Shown: positions 34,088 to 45,108 of the stretch, in pieces
How positions within the stretch are numbered: position 1 is the first letter of the stretch
Layout: each line of letters starts with the position of its first letter
NCBI GenBank assembly: GCA_029721515.1
Contig: CM056567.1
Span: forward strand, 23,718,731-23,782,730
Source of the DNA: Synanceia verrucosa
Lineage: Eukaryota > Chordata > Actinopteri > Perciformes > Synanceiidae
Direction: 5' to 3'
DNA length: 64,000 nt
Position numbers and translations under genes: made by a program
The notes under the pieces: generated by a model
Seen by the model: the letters and a program-made list of their open reading frames with translations, nothing else
What the model was told of the DNA's origin: nothing
The model's database searches: none

Positions 34088-35697
34088 CAGTCATGGAAAA
34101 AATTATTAGACCACCCTTGTTTTCTTCAATTTCTTGTTAGTTTTAATGCCTGGCTCAACTAAAGGTACATTTGTTTGGACAATTATAATGATAACAACAA
34201 AAATAGCTCATGAGAGTTTAATTTAAGAACTAAGGATTATTCATTTTCCATGGTTTTCTTGATAATAACCAAAATTACTTAAATTCTTACATCAATAGCT
34301 ATGGCATTGTACACTTAAAAACACTACTTTTAAGCATTCCATGTTTTCTTTTCTGTTTGCTTTAAACACATGATACACACAAGAGTTAATACTTGATTGC
34401 ATAACCATTGTTTTTGATGACTGCAGCCATGCGTCTTGGCATGCTCTCCACCAGCTTCTGACATTGTTCTGCTGTCACAGCAGCCCATTCCTGTTGGGCA
34501 AATTCAAACAAATTTTCTTTGTTTTTGGGCTTGTGGTTCTCCATTTTGAGTTTGATGATTTTCCACAGGTTTTCAATTGGATTAAGATCTGGTGATTGAG
34601 CAGGCCAAGGCATGGTGCGAATGTTGTGGTTCTCCATCCAGGCTTTAACTGACCTTGCCGTGTGGCAAGGGGCATTGTCTTGTTGGAAAATCCAGTCATT
34701 CGAGGCAGGAAAGAGTTTTCCAGCTGATGGAAGAAGACTGTTTTCAAGGGTAGTCCTGTACTTGACCTGGTTCATTCGGCCTTCACACAATTGCATTTGC
34801 CCTGTTCCACTCAGACTGAAACAACCCCAGATCATGACTGATCCACCCCCATGTTTTACTGTAGGGGCAAGACAGTCTGGGTTGTAAGCTTCTCCAGGCT
34901 TCCTCCTAACCAGTAAGTTGACTGGAGTGGGCATCAATTCAAAATTGGATTCATCACTGAAGAGAAGCTTAGCCCAATCATCAACAGTCCAATCCTTGTG
35001 GTCTCCAGCAAAGAGTAACCGGGCCTTCCTCTGCCTTTCATTGATGAAGGGCTTCTTGCGTGCTCTGTGTGACTTCAAACCAGCTTCAACAAGTCGGTTT
35101 CGAACTGTCCTTGCCGAGCAAGTCACATTTCTCAACAGTGCCCACTCATTTTTAAGGTCCCTGGAGGTCTGACGACGATTCCTGACACAGGAACGGATGA
35201 GTGCACGGTCATCTCGTGGGAGTAGAAAGACGTTTCCTGCCCACGGCCAGGTAGCAATTTGGTAGTGCCATGTTCAGCTTGTTTTTTTTTGTTGGAATGA
35301 ACGGCTGTCTTGGAGATCTTCAGTTTTTTCGCTACCTGTCTCTCACTCATGCCAATTTCCAGCAGTGCCAAGATGGCTGCCTTTGTTGCTTCACATAATT
35401 CTTTTGTTTTAGGCATTATGTGAGAGCTGACAACTTCTGAGTTGTGCTACGGCTTGAATGTAAGCAGGAAACCACTCTAGGCCTTTGCATGTGCAGTGCT
35501 GCTTGTGACATGAAATGGCCTCTTATATACCCTGGGAATCAATTAAGCTTAAGAATGTCAAATAGGACATAAAGTATTATGGGACCAGCTGCATTTTTTG
35601 TTGTGTTCATTGTATTATACGTTTAGTGGTACCAGATATTAGAATGAACAAGAAATTGAAGAAAACAAGGGTGGTCTAATAATTTTTTCCATGACTG
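34088..35697 (-). mobile_element. Tc1/mariner-like DNA transposon (DD34E), 1610 bp
   Basis: Perfect 51-bp terminal inverted repeats (34088-34138 and 35647-35697), starting CAGTCATGGAAAAAATTATT. A TA is duplicated on each side (34086-34087, 35698-35699). The empty site AGAATATATCAC is preserved at the same position upstream of copy E (near 44386), so insertion into D's 5' region came after duplication. It lies about 470-2080 bases upstream of D's promoter motifs. Confidence 0.95.
34386..35416 (-). pseudogene. Tc1-like transposase, frameshifted
   Basis: Starts at ATG 35414-35416 with a helix-turn-helix region (SERQVAKKLKISKTAV). It then changes frame twice around 35205-35250 (net +2 bases) and resumes as one frame to TAA at 34386. 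The catalytic triad is visible: D in FSDESNF, D in FQQDNAPCHTA, and E in SPDLNPIENLW, with 34 residues between the last two (DD34E). A full protein would be about 340 residues. The shifts make it inactive unless they are sequencing errors. The intact ends could still be mobilised by a relative. Confidence 0.9.
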
Positions 35698-36166
35698 TAT
35701 ATCACATTATATTCAAGCCGAATTGAAGAGTAACACATAACGTGCTAACGTGATAAAGTTGTGCTGTAAAAACTGTGTGTACTACTACTGACACACACGG
35801 TTGTTTAATTACCACATTTTGTTAAAGCAGTTTTGCGCGACTTAATCTTGATCAACAACCTAACGTCCAGTGTGGAGACTAACTTTAACAGTAACAGATA
35901 GCTAGCTAATGCTAGCTAGCCGTGACACTTACCAACCTGTCTTGTTCTGTCACTCGGCTGTGTTTCCAGGAGTTAAAGCCAGTTGGAGCAGACGAAGGGG
36001 GAGCGCCTCCATATTGATGAGGTCATCCGGCTACTTCCACAGAAGGAAGGACGGTGGCTGGGCAGGGACAAACAAATTATGTAATATGAAATGATGTATT
36101 TCCATGAAGGAGGCCTCATTAGGTCTGTGAAAGCCTCTGAAAATGATCACGTTACATCACACCGCG

Positions 36167-36206
36167 ACTTCCGGGAAAATGGCGTCACCCTGTTGTCCAT
36201 AGCAAC
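36167..36206 (+). promoter_or_regulatory. ETS / YY1 / X-box cluster, copy D
   Basis: ACTTCCGG (36167-36174), AAAATGGCGTCA (36177-36188) and GTTGTCCATAGCAAC (36192-36206), about 215 bases before the chosen ATG. The YY1-like motif contains an ATG that reads MASPCCP and stops. Confidence 0.55.
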
Positions 36207-36224
36207 AGAACACGTTCTGGTGTG

Positions 36225-36263
36225 ATGATATCCTGGTATTCTGAACTGCCTCTGATCTTTTAG
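36225..36263 (+). promoter_or_regulatory. Possible 12-codon upstream ORF, copy D
   Basis: ATGATATCC...TTTTAG lies between the X-box and the main ATG. The ATG is present in A, B, D and E; in F it is ACG. Whether it is in the transcript is unknown. Confidence 0.3.
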
Positions 36264-36420
36264 GCAGTGAAAGCCACAACATCTAATATTATTGAACACA
36301 AGTGTTTAGAGGTTGATCCAGTCAGCAGCACACAGAGAGACACAGAGTGTTCACAGTCTGCAGTCTGAAACAGATAGAAGCCTTTTGTACAAAAGCATAT
36401 CTGCAAACAGCAGCGCTGAT

Positions 36421-37920
36421 ATGGAAGGAGGAAACAACACAACAAACCAGGAGGATGCTGGCAGGCCCCAGGACCAACCAGAACATCCTCAACAGGACCA
36501 TGTTTCTCCACCAGTGGCACTTTACGCAAGTGATACTTACACGTATCTAAGCGAAGTTATCCGTTCCGTAGCAAATGCTTTTGATGAAAGGATGAAGAAC
36601 GCCTGGCAGGAACAGGTCAAAGCACTGGAGGAGAGGTTTGCCAAGGAGTTGGAACAGAAAGAGGAGGACTGGAGAAAGAAGGAGAGCCAGATGAAGACTG
36701 AGATTCGGGACAAGGACAACATAATCTGGCCTCTTAAACAAAACATGGGCCGTTTGTATGAGAGGCTCAACGAGGCAACGATGCAGCTGGACTCAGTCAC
36801 AGCTAAACTCGAAGAGACCGAGGCAACCTGTCAGGAACAGGTCAAAGCATTGGAGGAGAGGTTTGCCAAGGAGCTGGAACAGAAAGAGGAGGACTGGAGA
36901 AAGAAGGAGAGTCAGATGAAGACTGAGATGCGGGACAAGGACAACATAATCTGGCCTCTTAAACAAAACATGGGCCGTTTATATGAGAGGGTCAACGAGG
37001 CAACGATGCAGCTGGACTCAGTGACAGCTAAACTCGAAGAGACTGAGGCAACCTGTCAGGAACAGGTCAAAGCATTGGAGGAGAGGTTTGCCAAGGAGCT
37101 GGAACAGAAAGAGGAGGACTGGAGAAAGAAGGAGAGCCAGATGAAGACTGAGATTCGGGACAAGGACAACATAATCTGGCCTCTTAAACAAAACATGGGT
37201 CGTTTATATGAGAGGCTCAACGAGGCAACGATGCAGCTGGACTCAGTGACAACTAAACTCTACGAGACCGAGGCAACCTGTCAGGAACAGGTCAAAGCAT
37301 TGGAGGAGAGGCTGTCACAGACACAAGAGAGCTGGAAAAACAAGGTGATCCAGCTGGAGATCGACCTTCACAACAAGGACGACAAAATCCAAAGTCTTGT
37401 CCAATGCAACGACCATTTGCATCTGAGTCTCATTGAGAAAACGAGCCAGCTGGAAAGACAAACAGCTGACTTCAAACAAGCCGAGGCAGCCTGGCAGGAA
37501 TCAAGAGAGAAAGTGGAGCTCATGTACACGAGGCACCGGGATGAGAGGGAGCGCTGGTTCACATTTCTCCTGGATGATACGACACAGATCTGGGAAACAA
37601 GACTCCAACAGGCAAATACCCACCTTAGTGAGTGGAAGATGAAATATGAGCAGGTCTACGATATCAACAAGGACCTAGACAAAAAAATACAAGGCCTGGA
37701 GACGGCAGCTCAACACATGCAAGAGGAGATCAAACTTCTGGAGGAGATCTGCCTCTACCAGAAGAGCAGGAGAGGCTGCTTCCTCTTCAGACGGGAGATC
37801 CTGGACAGGGAGGCAGCGTTGGAGAAGATGAAGACCAAGCTGCGTGACAGGGAGATGAAGAAGAGGGAGGAGGAGGAGAAAAAGGAGGTGAAAAGAAGAG
37901 GAGCGGAGAAGAGACAGTGA
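36421..37920 (+). CDS. Coiled-coil protein, copy D (499 aa)
   Basis: The ATG at 36421 is favoured over the upstream in-frame TTG at 36313. Polar head 1-63. Three 75-residue repeats lie at 64-288 (36610-37284), repeat 2 with EMRDKDN and ERVNEA variants. The diverged unit is 289-359. C-terminus 360-499 contains WFTFLLDDTTQIW, LYQKSRRGCFLFRREI and a charged tail. Heptad pattern throughout; no TM or signal. A polyadenylation signal AATAAA lies about 230 bases after the stop (near 38151). It shares the TTKLYETEATCQ signature of repeat 3 with C and F. Unknown function; a rod-like scaffold is inference. Confidence 0.68.
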   Translation: MEGGNNTTNQEDAGRPQDQPEHPQQDHVSPPVALYASDTYTYLSEVIRSVANAFDERMKNAWQEQVKALEERFAKELEQKEEDWRKKESQMKTEIRDKDNIIWPLKQNMGRLYERLNEATMQLDSVTAKLEETEATCQEQVKALEERFAKELEQKEEDWRKKESQMKTEMRDKDNIIWPLKQNMGRLYERVNEATMQLDSVTAKLEETEATCQEQVKALEERFAKELEQKEEDWRKKESQMKTEIRDKDNIIWPLKQNMGRLYERLNEATMQLDSVTTKLYETEATCQEQVKALEERLSQTQESWKNKVIQLEIDLHNKDDKIQSLVQCNDHLHLSLIEKTSQLERQTADFKQAEAAWQESREKVELMYTRHRDERERWFTFLLDDTTQIWETRLQQANTHLSEWKMKYEQVYDINKDLDKKIQGLETAAQHMQEEIKLLEEICLYQKSRRGCFLFRREILDREAALEKMKTKLRDREMKKREEEEKKEVKRRGAEKRQ

Positions 37921-38734
37921 CTGTCAAGTGGAGGAGGCTGCTGGATGTTCAGCTTAGGCTGGACATCAGTAACTTCCTTCATCTCCCTCCCCTCTACCTC
38001 CTTTATCATTTCAGCAAAAAAGAAAAGAAAAAAGAAACAAACTATGAGAAAAGACTGAATTAAAAAAACAAAAACAATCCTTTTGGTTGGTTGAACATTT
38101 ATTCATGAAAAGAGAGGAAAATACAGCACACTAAACTGCAGTCTTAAAAAAATAAAATAGATAATCTTACAAAGATTGCATAATATAGAGAAAGGTTATA
38201 CAATTTCCCAGAAATTGGGATAATAATAACTAATATATCCAATAGTTCTTTAGGGGAAATGCTGTGCTAATATTATGTCAATAATAACATTTTATTTTTT
38301 TAAAATAGGCCTTTTCTGTACATATTTTAACATCATGTCTTATACTAATAACAATGAATAATACATAATTTAGTGGGATATATTGTAGTCACCTGCTTCC
38401 CTCCTATATTTATGTACCTAATAAATAATAAAAGTCCTTCTATTACTACAGTCGGTCCTCTGCCAAAACATCAAATACACTCACCAGGATTTGTATTTTC
38501 CAGAATGAGATTGGCTTTTCAGAACTTGTTTACTCACTAAAATGACTTTTTTTCTAGGGACTCACAGAGGAGTCCCTGAAGGTAGAAAAACAATATCTGA
38601 TGAGCAATTTGTGGTTAAATCAATGTGTTTATTGTCAAACTTTCAATTGGAGGGATGGAATTTACTAATGATAGATGCAATAATCATCACATCAGGAGTG
38701 TTATCATTCAGATAAAAGTGATCCCCTCAAATCA

Positions 38735-39640
38735 ATGATAAAATGGAAGTATAACTTCTCAAATATCTTCGTAGAGAAAATCTGTTCTGAACCAAATAAA
38801 TTCCTCATTCCAAACAAAATCAAGGAGGTCCATGAAAATACTACATAGATACTACCCCTGCAGTCACTTCCTACATAAATTTAAAGCAGACATGTCACCT
38901 TTGTGCTCATTTTGTAAAGCAGAACCTGAAACCAAATTGTTGTGGAAATATTCTATCAGGATGTTTTAATTTCCACAGGGTTCTTTAAGAGTCCCGTGAA
39001 TAAACTTCACTGATTCAGTTGCCCAGAGAAAGTTGCTCTTTCATTATCTGTCTGCAGAACAGAGATGAGATTTCAAACACACAGCTCAGAGCGTTGTGAG
39101 TGAATGCCCATACAGAATGTCAGGAAAAACAGTATTTATGCACTTCTGATACATACATGCGTACGTGAGTTCCTGCTGACAAGCAATACCGTCATAGTGA
39201 GAAAGGAACATGCTGTATGTTTTAATGTAGGCAGAGTCCACATGTCTATCAGGCCTGATGGTGAGGAAAAGGCATACTGCACACACACTGTTCTCTAAAC
39301 AAGATAACTTCTGGCAACATCATCATGAGTTCAGACATAACAGCTTCTGACACATTCTGCTATATTTCTGTCACAATATCACACCTGTTCTATGAATGTA
39401 CCTATTCCTTTGACTTTTGGATTCAGGTCTGTGTATTCATTTTTACAAAATGTAACATATTAATCCTAAATATGGAAGACATGGTCTTGCTCTTAAGGTG
39501 CAATACAGATCCTCAATCTACCAACAATATATTTAAGCTTGTGTGCCTTATTGGCAAATATCATATTCATAAAGCTCGTGTACTTCAAACAACTCTGAAC
39601 TTTAACCTTTTCTTTAGAGAACTGCAGCATCTAAGTTGAC
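38735..39640 (+). mobile_element. LINE RT C-terminal remnant split by LTR
   Basis: Halves at 38735-38937 and 39376-39640. Same fossil as 573-1480. Confidence 0.7.
38938..39375 (-). mobile_element. Solo LTR, shorter allele
   Basis: 438 bp. It lacks the 8-bp insertion, so on this side of the spacer D-E matches B-C rather than A-B. Confidence 0.7.
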
Positions 39641-39930
39641 GAATGTAACAATATTTGTAATAATTTTATTTCACAGTGATTTATTTGTATCTTTGTAATG
39701 TTTGAAAAAAGTTAATTTAACAAAGAAAAAGAAGAAGAAGAAGCGTGAAGCCCTGAGGCTATGAAGCCATAGATATGTATATAAACACTAGATGGCTCCA
39801 TGCGCTGTTAGCCAATGGAGACTGACGTCCTCACATGGCGGCCATCTTGCCACAGGCAGCTCGCCCACTCCTAACATGAATGTCTATGCTGCATGATCAT
39901 TTAAATAACAATAGATTGCTTAATTTTAAA

Positions 39931-39931
39931 C

Positions 39932-40001
<70 letters not shown>

Positions 40002-40102
40002 GTGTATGTATATATACGTATATACATATATACATACATACGTGTATGTATATATGTATATACGTATATACATATATACGTATATATATACACACACACA
40101 CA
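39931..40102. repeat. Expanded (TA)n tract
   Basis: More than 30 uninterrupted TA steps, followed by TACGTATATACATA-type runs and a CA run. It replaces the TCTA microsatellite of the other spacers. Long ORFs through it are artefacts of the repeat. Confidence 0.92.
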
Positions 40103-40350
40103 TATACAAATATACTGAATGGATGTATGTTTTCATGTAAAAAGCAGAAACGTTAAGAATAAGACAACCACACGAAAGCAGTTATTAAAAAAGTAACATT
40201 CAATGATTGTGAAACACTTCTAAAAAGCTTGGGTCAAAAACACTTTTGCAATAACATGAACTCACATAGCCCTGCTGTTCCTGTGAAGCAGAACTTGTGT
40301 TGTACATACATGTACTGCATCAGTGTTTCTCAAACCTTTAAATTTCAACT

Positions 40351-40414
40351 CTGACAGTGTACAAATGGAACAAACAGGTCTATTTGTACCATGGTTCCAT
40401 CTGTAAACTGTCAG
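40351..40414. repeat. 64-bp imperfect hairpin
   Basis: Same element and orientation as 2077-2140. Confidence 0.75.
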
Positions 40415-40449
40415 GGTTACAGACTTGTATGGGTCAATAGAATATAATA

Positions 40450-41060
40450 GATTTTTTTTATTAATACCCCATTAGGGGAAACTCACCCACCACAGCAGCA
40501 TAGACATGATACAGTAATAAAAAACAAACCACAACAAAGACTTAAAAGAATAAGTAATAATAACAATAATAACTGAATAATATTTACATATTTAAAATAT
40601 GTACTAAATAACAAGTAAGGAAAAGTATTTTAAATTGTAAATGAAATGTTAAACACAATTATAAGATGAATAGAACGTATTTTTATGATGAAATAAAATA
40701 GAAGTGAAAATATTTTGTGCAAAAGGAAGGATAGTGCGAACAGATTTGAAAACAAGGCAGTGATGGTAAAGAGTCCAGTTGTATTAACATCAGACAGTGA
40801 TGCTGATGTTGTAAAGTTTCATTGCAGATGGTAGGAATGAGCTGCAGTAGCTCCTTCTAGCAGGGTGGAAGTGTGAGTCTGCAGCTGAAGGAGCTGCTTA
40901 AAGCCTCCACAGTCCATCAGAGGCTCAGAGGGGTTGTCCATGATGGAGGTGAGTTTTGCTGACATCCTCCTCACACCCACCTCCTCTATGGAGTCCAGGG
41001 AGCAGTCCAGAACGGAGCCGATCCAGGACAGAGCCGGACCAGGACAGAGCTGACCAGCCT
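40450..41060 (-). mobile_element. Probable non-LTR retroelement 3' tail
   Basis: As 2178-2800. It contains the switch between B-C-like variants (to 40820) and A-B-like variants (from 41067). Confidence 0.4.
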
Positions 41061-41275
41061 GAATAGTATACTGTGGTGAGATGGCCGCCGACGCTGGTGA
41101 CTACATCTCCATCTAGCCTTTCTTATAGATATCTATGGATCTGGTCACCGCTAGATGAGTCTCAAAAATCCACACACAAATGCAAGGAGATTCACAAATT
41201 AAAAGCATGTTGTAAATGCACGTTAGACAGTTCACAAATGTCTTTCATGAAATTAACAAATATCTTCACATGCAT

Positions 41276-41296
41276 ACATTTGTGGATTTTCAAAAT
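41276..41296. repeat. 21-bp VNTR locus, single unit
   Basis: One unit, matching the A-B allele at 19430. Confidence 0.9.
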
Positions 41297-43356
41297 ACAT
41301 TTGTGAATCCTTGTTTGTGTATTTATTCATTTCTGTGTTCATTTATTCTTTTTGAGACTGTTCTAGCTCCATAGTTTCATTGTATGATCATTCCAGCATT
41401 AAATCAGTTCTTTAGTGCCATCTTGTGGTCGTTGACTTGCAGAACCTGGCTGCAGGGAGGGCAATGACCCGAGCATTTCTCAGCAGAGAGATTGACTTTC
41501 TAAGTCGTTTTCAGAGAGTACTAAGAAAGTCTTTTTCACAAATGGACATGGGCATAAATGACTTGGTGTCATGTTGGCTTTCACTTGTGTGTCAGACAGG
41601 GAATGCAGAGGGTGACTGACACAGAAGGATGCCCAGAAACTACAGTAGGTGAGCTGTCACAAGATACAAGAAGAAATGGAAATGATCAATTAAACCAAAT
41701 GTTGGAACAATGCAATATCAAACAGCATGTGTTAGTGGGTCAAACCCAGCTTGTAAACCATAACACAAGACACAATGTGTTCAAATGTCTCACATTCACA
41801 CTTTACAGATCTTGCTTGAGAAACTGTGACAAACACGTCCTCTGTGGTTTCATGCAAAATATTTGCTGATGTCGTCGGTGAGAATAACAAATTTCACACC
41901 TGTTAAGAAGTGTCTCTTCACTCATCCCCTCTGTAGTGTTATGTGTGATCGCTTGCAGAGACACAGGTACGGCAGGTGAGCTGGTAAATTAAGTGAACTC
42001 TTAGTTATGGGTTAAGCTTCAATTTTGTAAATACTTGAATCTGTTGAATTTATAAAACTACACATTTGCACGGTAAAAGACATCCTGGTAATATTTTCTG
42101 TGGTTTCCTCAAACAACATATATGGATAAAAATAATTGTGTGTGCATCAGAGCATGAAAAACTGTTACCTTCTCTATTGTTTATGAAAAAAACACTAATA
42201 TTTAAAGTGGGTTAAGGAGGTGGGGGAACTATATGCTCTATTGACTGATGCACAATAGCAGCATCTACAGAGGGCAGATAAGATCAGTAACACCCGCTGA
42301 GTCTTTTTTATGGGTTATCACAGTCACAGATCACAGTAAATACTACACATTTGCTCAGTATTTCTTTGCACAACTCCTTCTTGTTTGTATCATCTTGCTC
42401 ACCTGCATGAAAGAGGATGAAAAGAACATTAAACCACACATGAAGCTGCTTTTGTCACAGGTTCAAGTTCAAAATGAAAAACAAGCCATTATGTCAGAGT
42501 ATGGAACATTAGTTATGTCTTGTTTTATTTATTTCGTTTGACTGTAGACCTGTCCAGGGTTTTTCCCTGCCTTCTACTCATTACCGGGATACAGCATCGC
42601 CTCCCCTTCCACCCTTCAAAGCTTAAAGAAAATAATTCATGAATGATTTTAGTTTCAAGACAAACTTCATTTTCACTTGTGGGTGCTAATGAGTGTACTG
42701 TGTGTGCTCACAGGTTCACAGACAACCAGTTGTTCCTTGTACGTTTAATGGTAAATAAATGGTAAATTGAACGTAATGCAGTCTTCTTCTACACGTATGT
42801 AAAATATGACATAGTTATGAGGGTCACATCCTGGGTGTGGGCAAACTGGCCAACCCTCTCTGTACATCTTTACATCATGTATAGGCTGGGTTTCCCAAAG
42901 GCATTTTATTTCTTCTAGCAGATCATATTCTTCCATGAATAGGCTTAACAGCTGATTAACAGATTAACAGCTGATTAACAGATTAACAGCTGATTAACAG
43001 CATGGTTTTGGGAAACCTAGATCCACACCAATAAATAAAAATGAGACACAAAGTGAGAGACTTAGACTGGGACTTAGTCATTGAACTCACATGTTATTGA
43101 CTTCTTTACCATCAAATCAGACAGTAACTCTTACAACAATTTTCAAATGAAAACAACTGGTAGATACCTGTTAGTGCTTGAACTATTGGTGGTTTAATGC
43201 ATTCTCCAGTAATTTAAAATCTGTGGTGAATGGACCACAATGAGACATTTTTCTGATGACGCTTCAATTTCAATTAAAAACATACAGTTTGTGTAAAAAT
43301 GTGAATTTTAGCATCAAACCTCGTAGCGTAAACACAGCCATGGAGATGAGACCGAC
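41297..43356. other. Type I spacer D-E, no recognised gene
   Basis: Equivalent of 3174-5248. Notable differences are a 6-nt loss near 41820 and 2.6 copies of the 19-bp repeat at 42949-42997. Confidence 0.6.
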
Positions 43357-44203
43357 CTGAGTTATAGTCTCCAGCTCAGCCAGCACAGCATCTTCATCTT
43401 CTTGAGACAAATATCCAGCAAGCATCTCATCTATTTGCTGCAGAGACACAACAAGCTCTCAGTAAACAACAACAAACAGGTTCATATTGTAGATCAGAGT
43501 ATAGAAAACACTACTGTATGTTTGACATCAGCTTACTGTACCCTTTGGTATTCAATGGCGTCTTGTTTCATCTCAAATCCCCTCAACTTCTTCAACAGAC
43601 ATCACCTAACAGTGAAGAAGCATCAATAACCACTGAAACAGACACTGACTCATTTCTCAAATCACTTGTGAGATACATAAGTAGAAAATCTACCATCAAA
43701 CACCAAATACTCAAAGACTCATTAGATTCTCAAAATGTACACAAATCTTTTATGATCTCTACCCTGGATATTTATAAAAACATGAATAAAGAATTCCACT
43801 AGAAGTTTATTTCTCCTGATTTGTCAACTTTGTCGATTCAGTAGTGATCTATCTCTCTGTAACATTAGAATATTTTGGTATTGTCGCTCTTTTTTTTTGC
43901 CATATTTCAGCAGCTGTTTGGCTTAAAGTCTCTCCTTCTCCAGCTGCAGGCTGATCTCTTCTGATACTGCCTCAGTTTATCTCTTTGCTGTTTCACTTGT
44001 TGTAATGAGGAAAAAAACAGAAAGATGAGAATAAACCTGCCATTCACAGACACATTAACATCATAGAGTAGCTCAATGATCTAACGCTGGGGTTAGATAG
44101 CTGTCAGTATTATTACAGTGAACAAGAGGAGCTCACCTGCAGCCCTGCTAAACTCTACTGCAATCTGAAGGTTTTTACAGTCAAATATGCACAACCTTAA
44201 CAT
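43357..44203 (-). pseudogene. chmp6: CHMP6 pseudogene fragment, divergent from copy E
   Basis: Exon 43357-43437 intact. The 43542-43605 piece has the TGA and 2-nt loss. The KQQRDKL piece ends at 43996 and the exon-1 candidate is 44137-44203. Like A's copy it has the variant that reads KDSLDSQ on the opposite strand, while the others have KGSLDSQ. Confidence 0.82.
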
Positions 44204-44854
44204 ACCTATTTGTAAGATATTTGAATAAAATAACGCAAACAGACTAACATTAGGCTCTTTGGATAAAATCAGTACCAAAATAGCTGAGCATCACTTCGGT
44301 TAAATATCTCAATCTCTAAAAATGATTTACACTGATTGCTACGGCTCTGGGATTGTTTTAACCAACACGCCAAAATCTAAAAGAATATATCACATTATAT
44401 TCAAGCCGAATTGAAGAGTAACTCATAACGTGCTAACGTGATAAAGTTGTGCTGTAAAAACTGTGTGTACTACTACCGACACACACGGTTGTTTAATTAC
44501 CACATTTTTTTAAACCAGTTTTGGGCGACTTAATCTTGATCAACAACCTAACGTCCAGTGTGGAGACTAACTTTAACAGTAACAGATAGCTAGCTAATGC
44601 TAGCTAGCTGTGACACTTACCAACCTGTCTTGTTCTGTCACTCAGCTGTGTTTCCAGGAGTTAAAGCCAGTTGGAGCAGACGAAGGGGGAGCACCTCCAT
44701 ATTGGTGAGGTCATCCGGCCACTTACACATCAAGAAGGACGGTGGCTGGGCAGGGACAAACAAATTATGTAATATGAAATGATGTATTTCCATGAAGGAG
44801 GCCTCATTGGGTCTGTGAAATCCTCTGAAAGTGATCACGTTACATCACACCGCG

Positions 44855-44894
44855 ACTTCCGGGAAAATGGCGTCACCCTGTTGTCCATAGCAAC
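44855..44894 (+). promoter_or_regulatory. ETS / YY1 / X-box cluster, copy E
   Basis: ACTTCCGG at 44855-44862, then AAAATGGCG, then GTTGTCCATAGCAAC at 44880-44894. Confidence 0.55.
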
Positions 44895-45108
44895 AGAACA
44901 CGTTCTGGTGTGATGATATCCTGGTATTCTGAACTGCCTCTGATCTTTTAGGCAGTGAAAGCCACAACATCTAATACTATTGAACACAAGTGTTTAGAGG
45001 TTGATCGAGTCAGCAGCACACAGAGAGACACAGAGTGTTCACAGTCTGCAGTCTAAAACAGATAGAAGCCTTTTGTACAAAAGCATATCTGCAAACAGCA
45101 GCGCTGAT

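Noticed and set aside
36313..36420. 36-codon N-terminal extension of the coiled-coil ORF (and equivalents in the other copies)
   Set aside because: The extension begins at TTG, not ATG. The next in-frame ATG (36421) has a good Kozak context, so I used that.
39880..40140. Several ORFs of Ile/Tyr/Val repeats
   Set aside because: Translations of the TA microsatellite in different frames.
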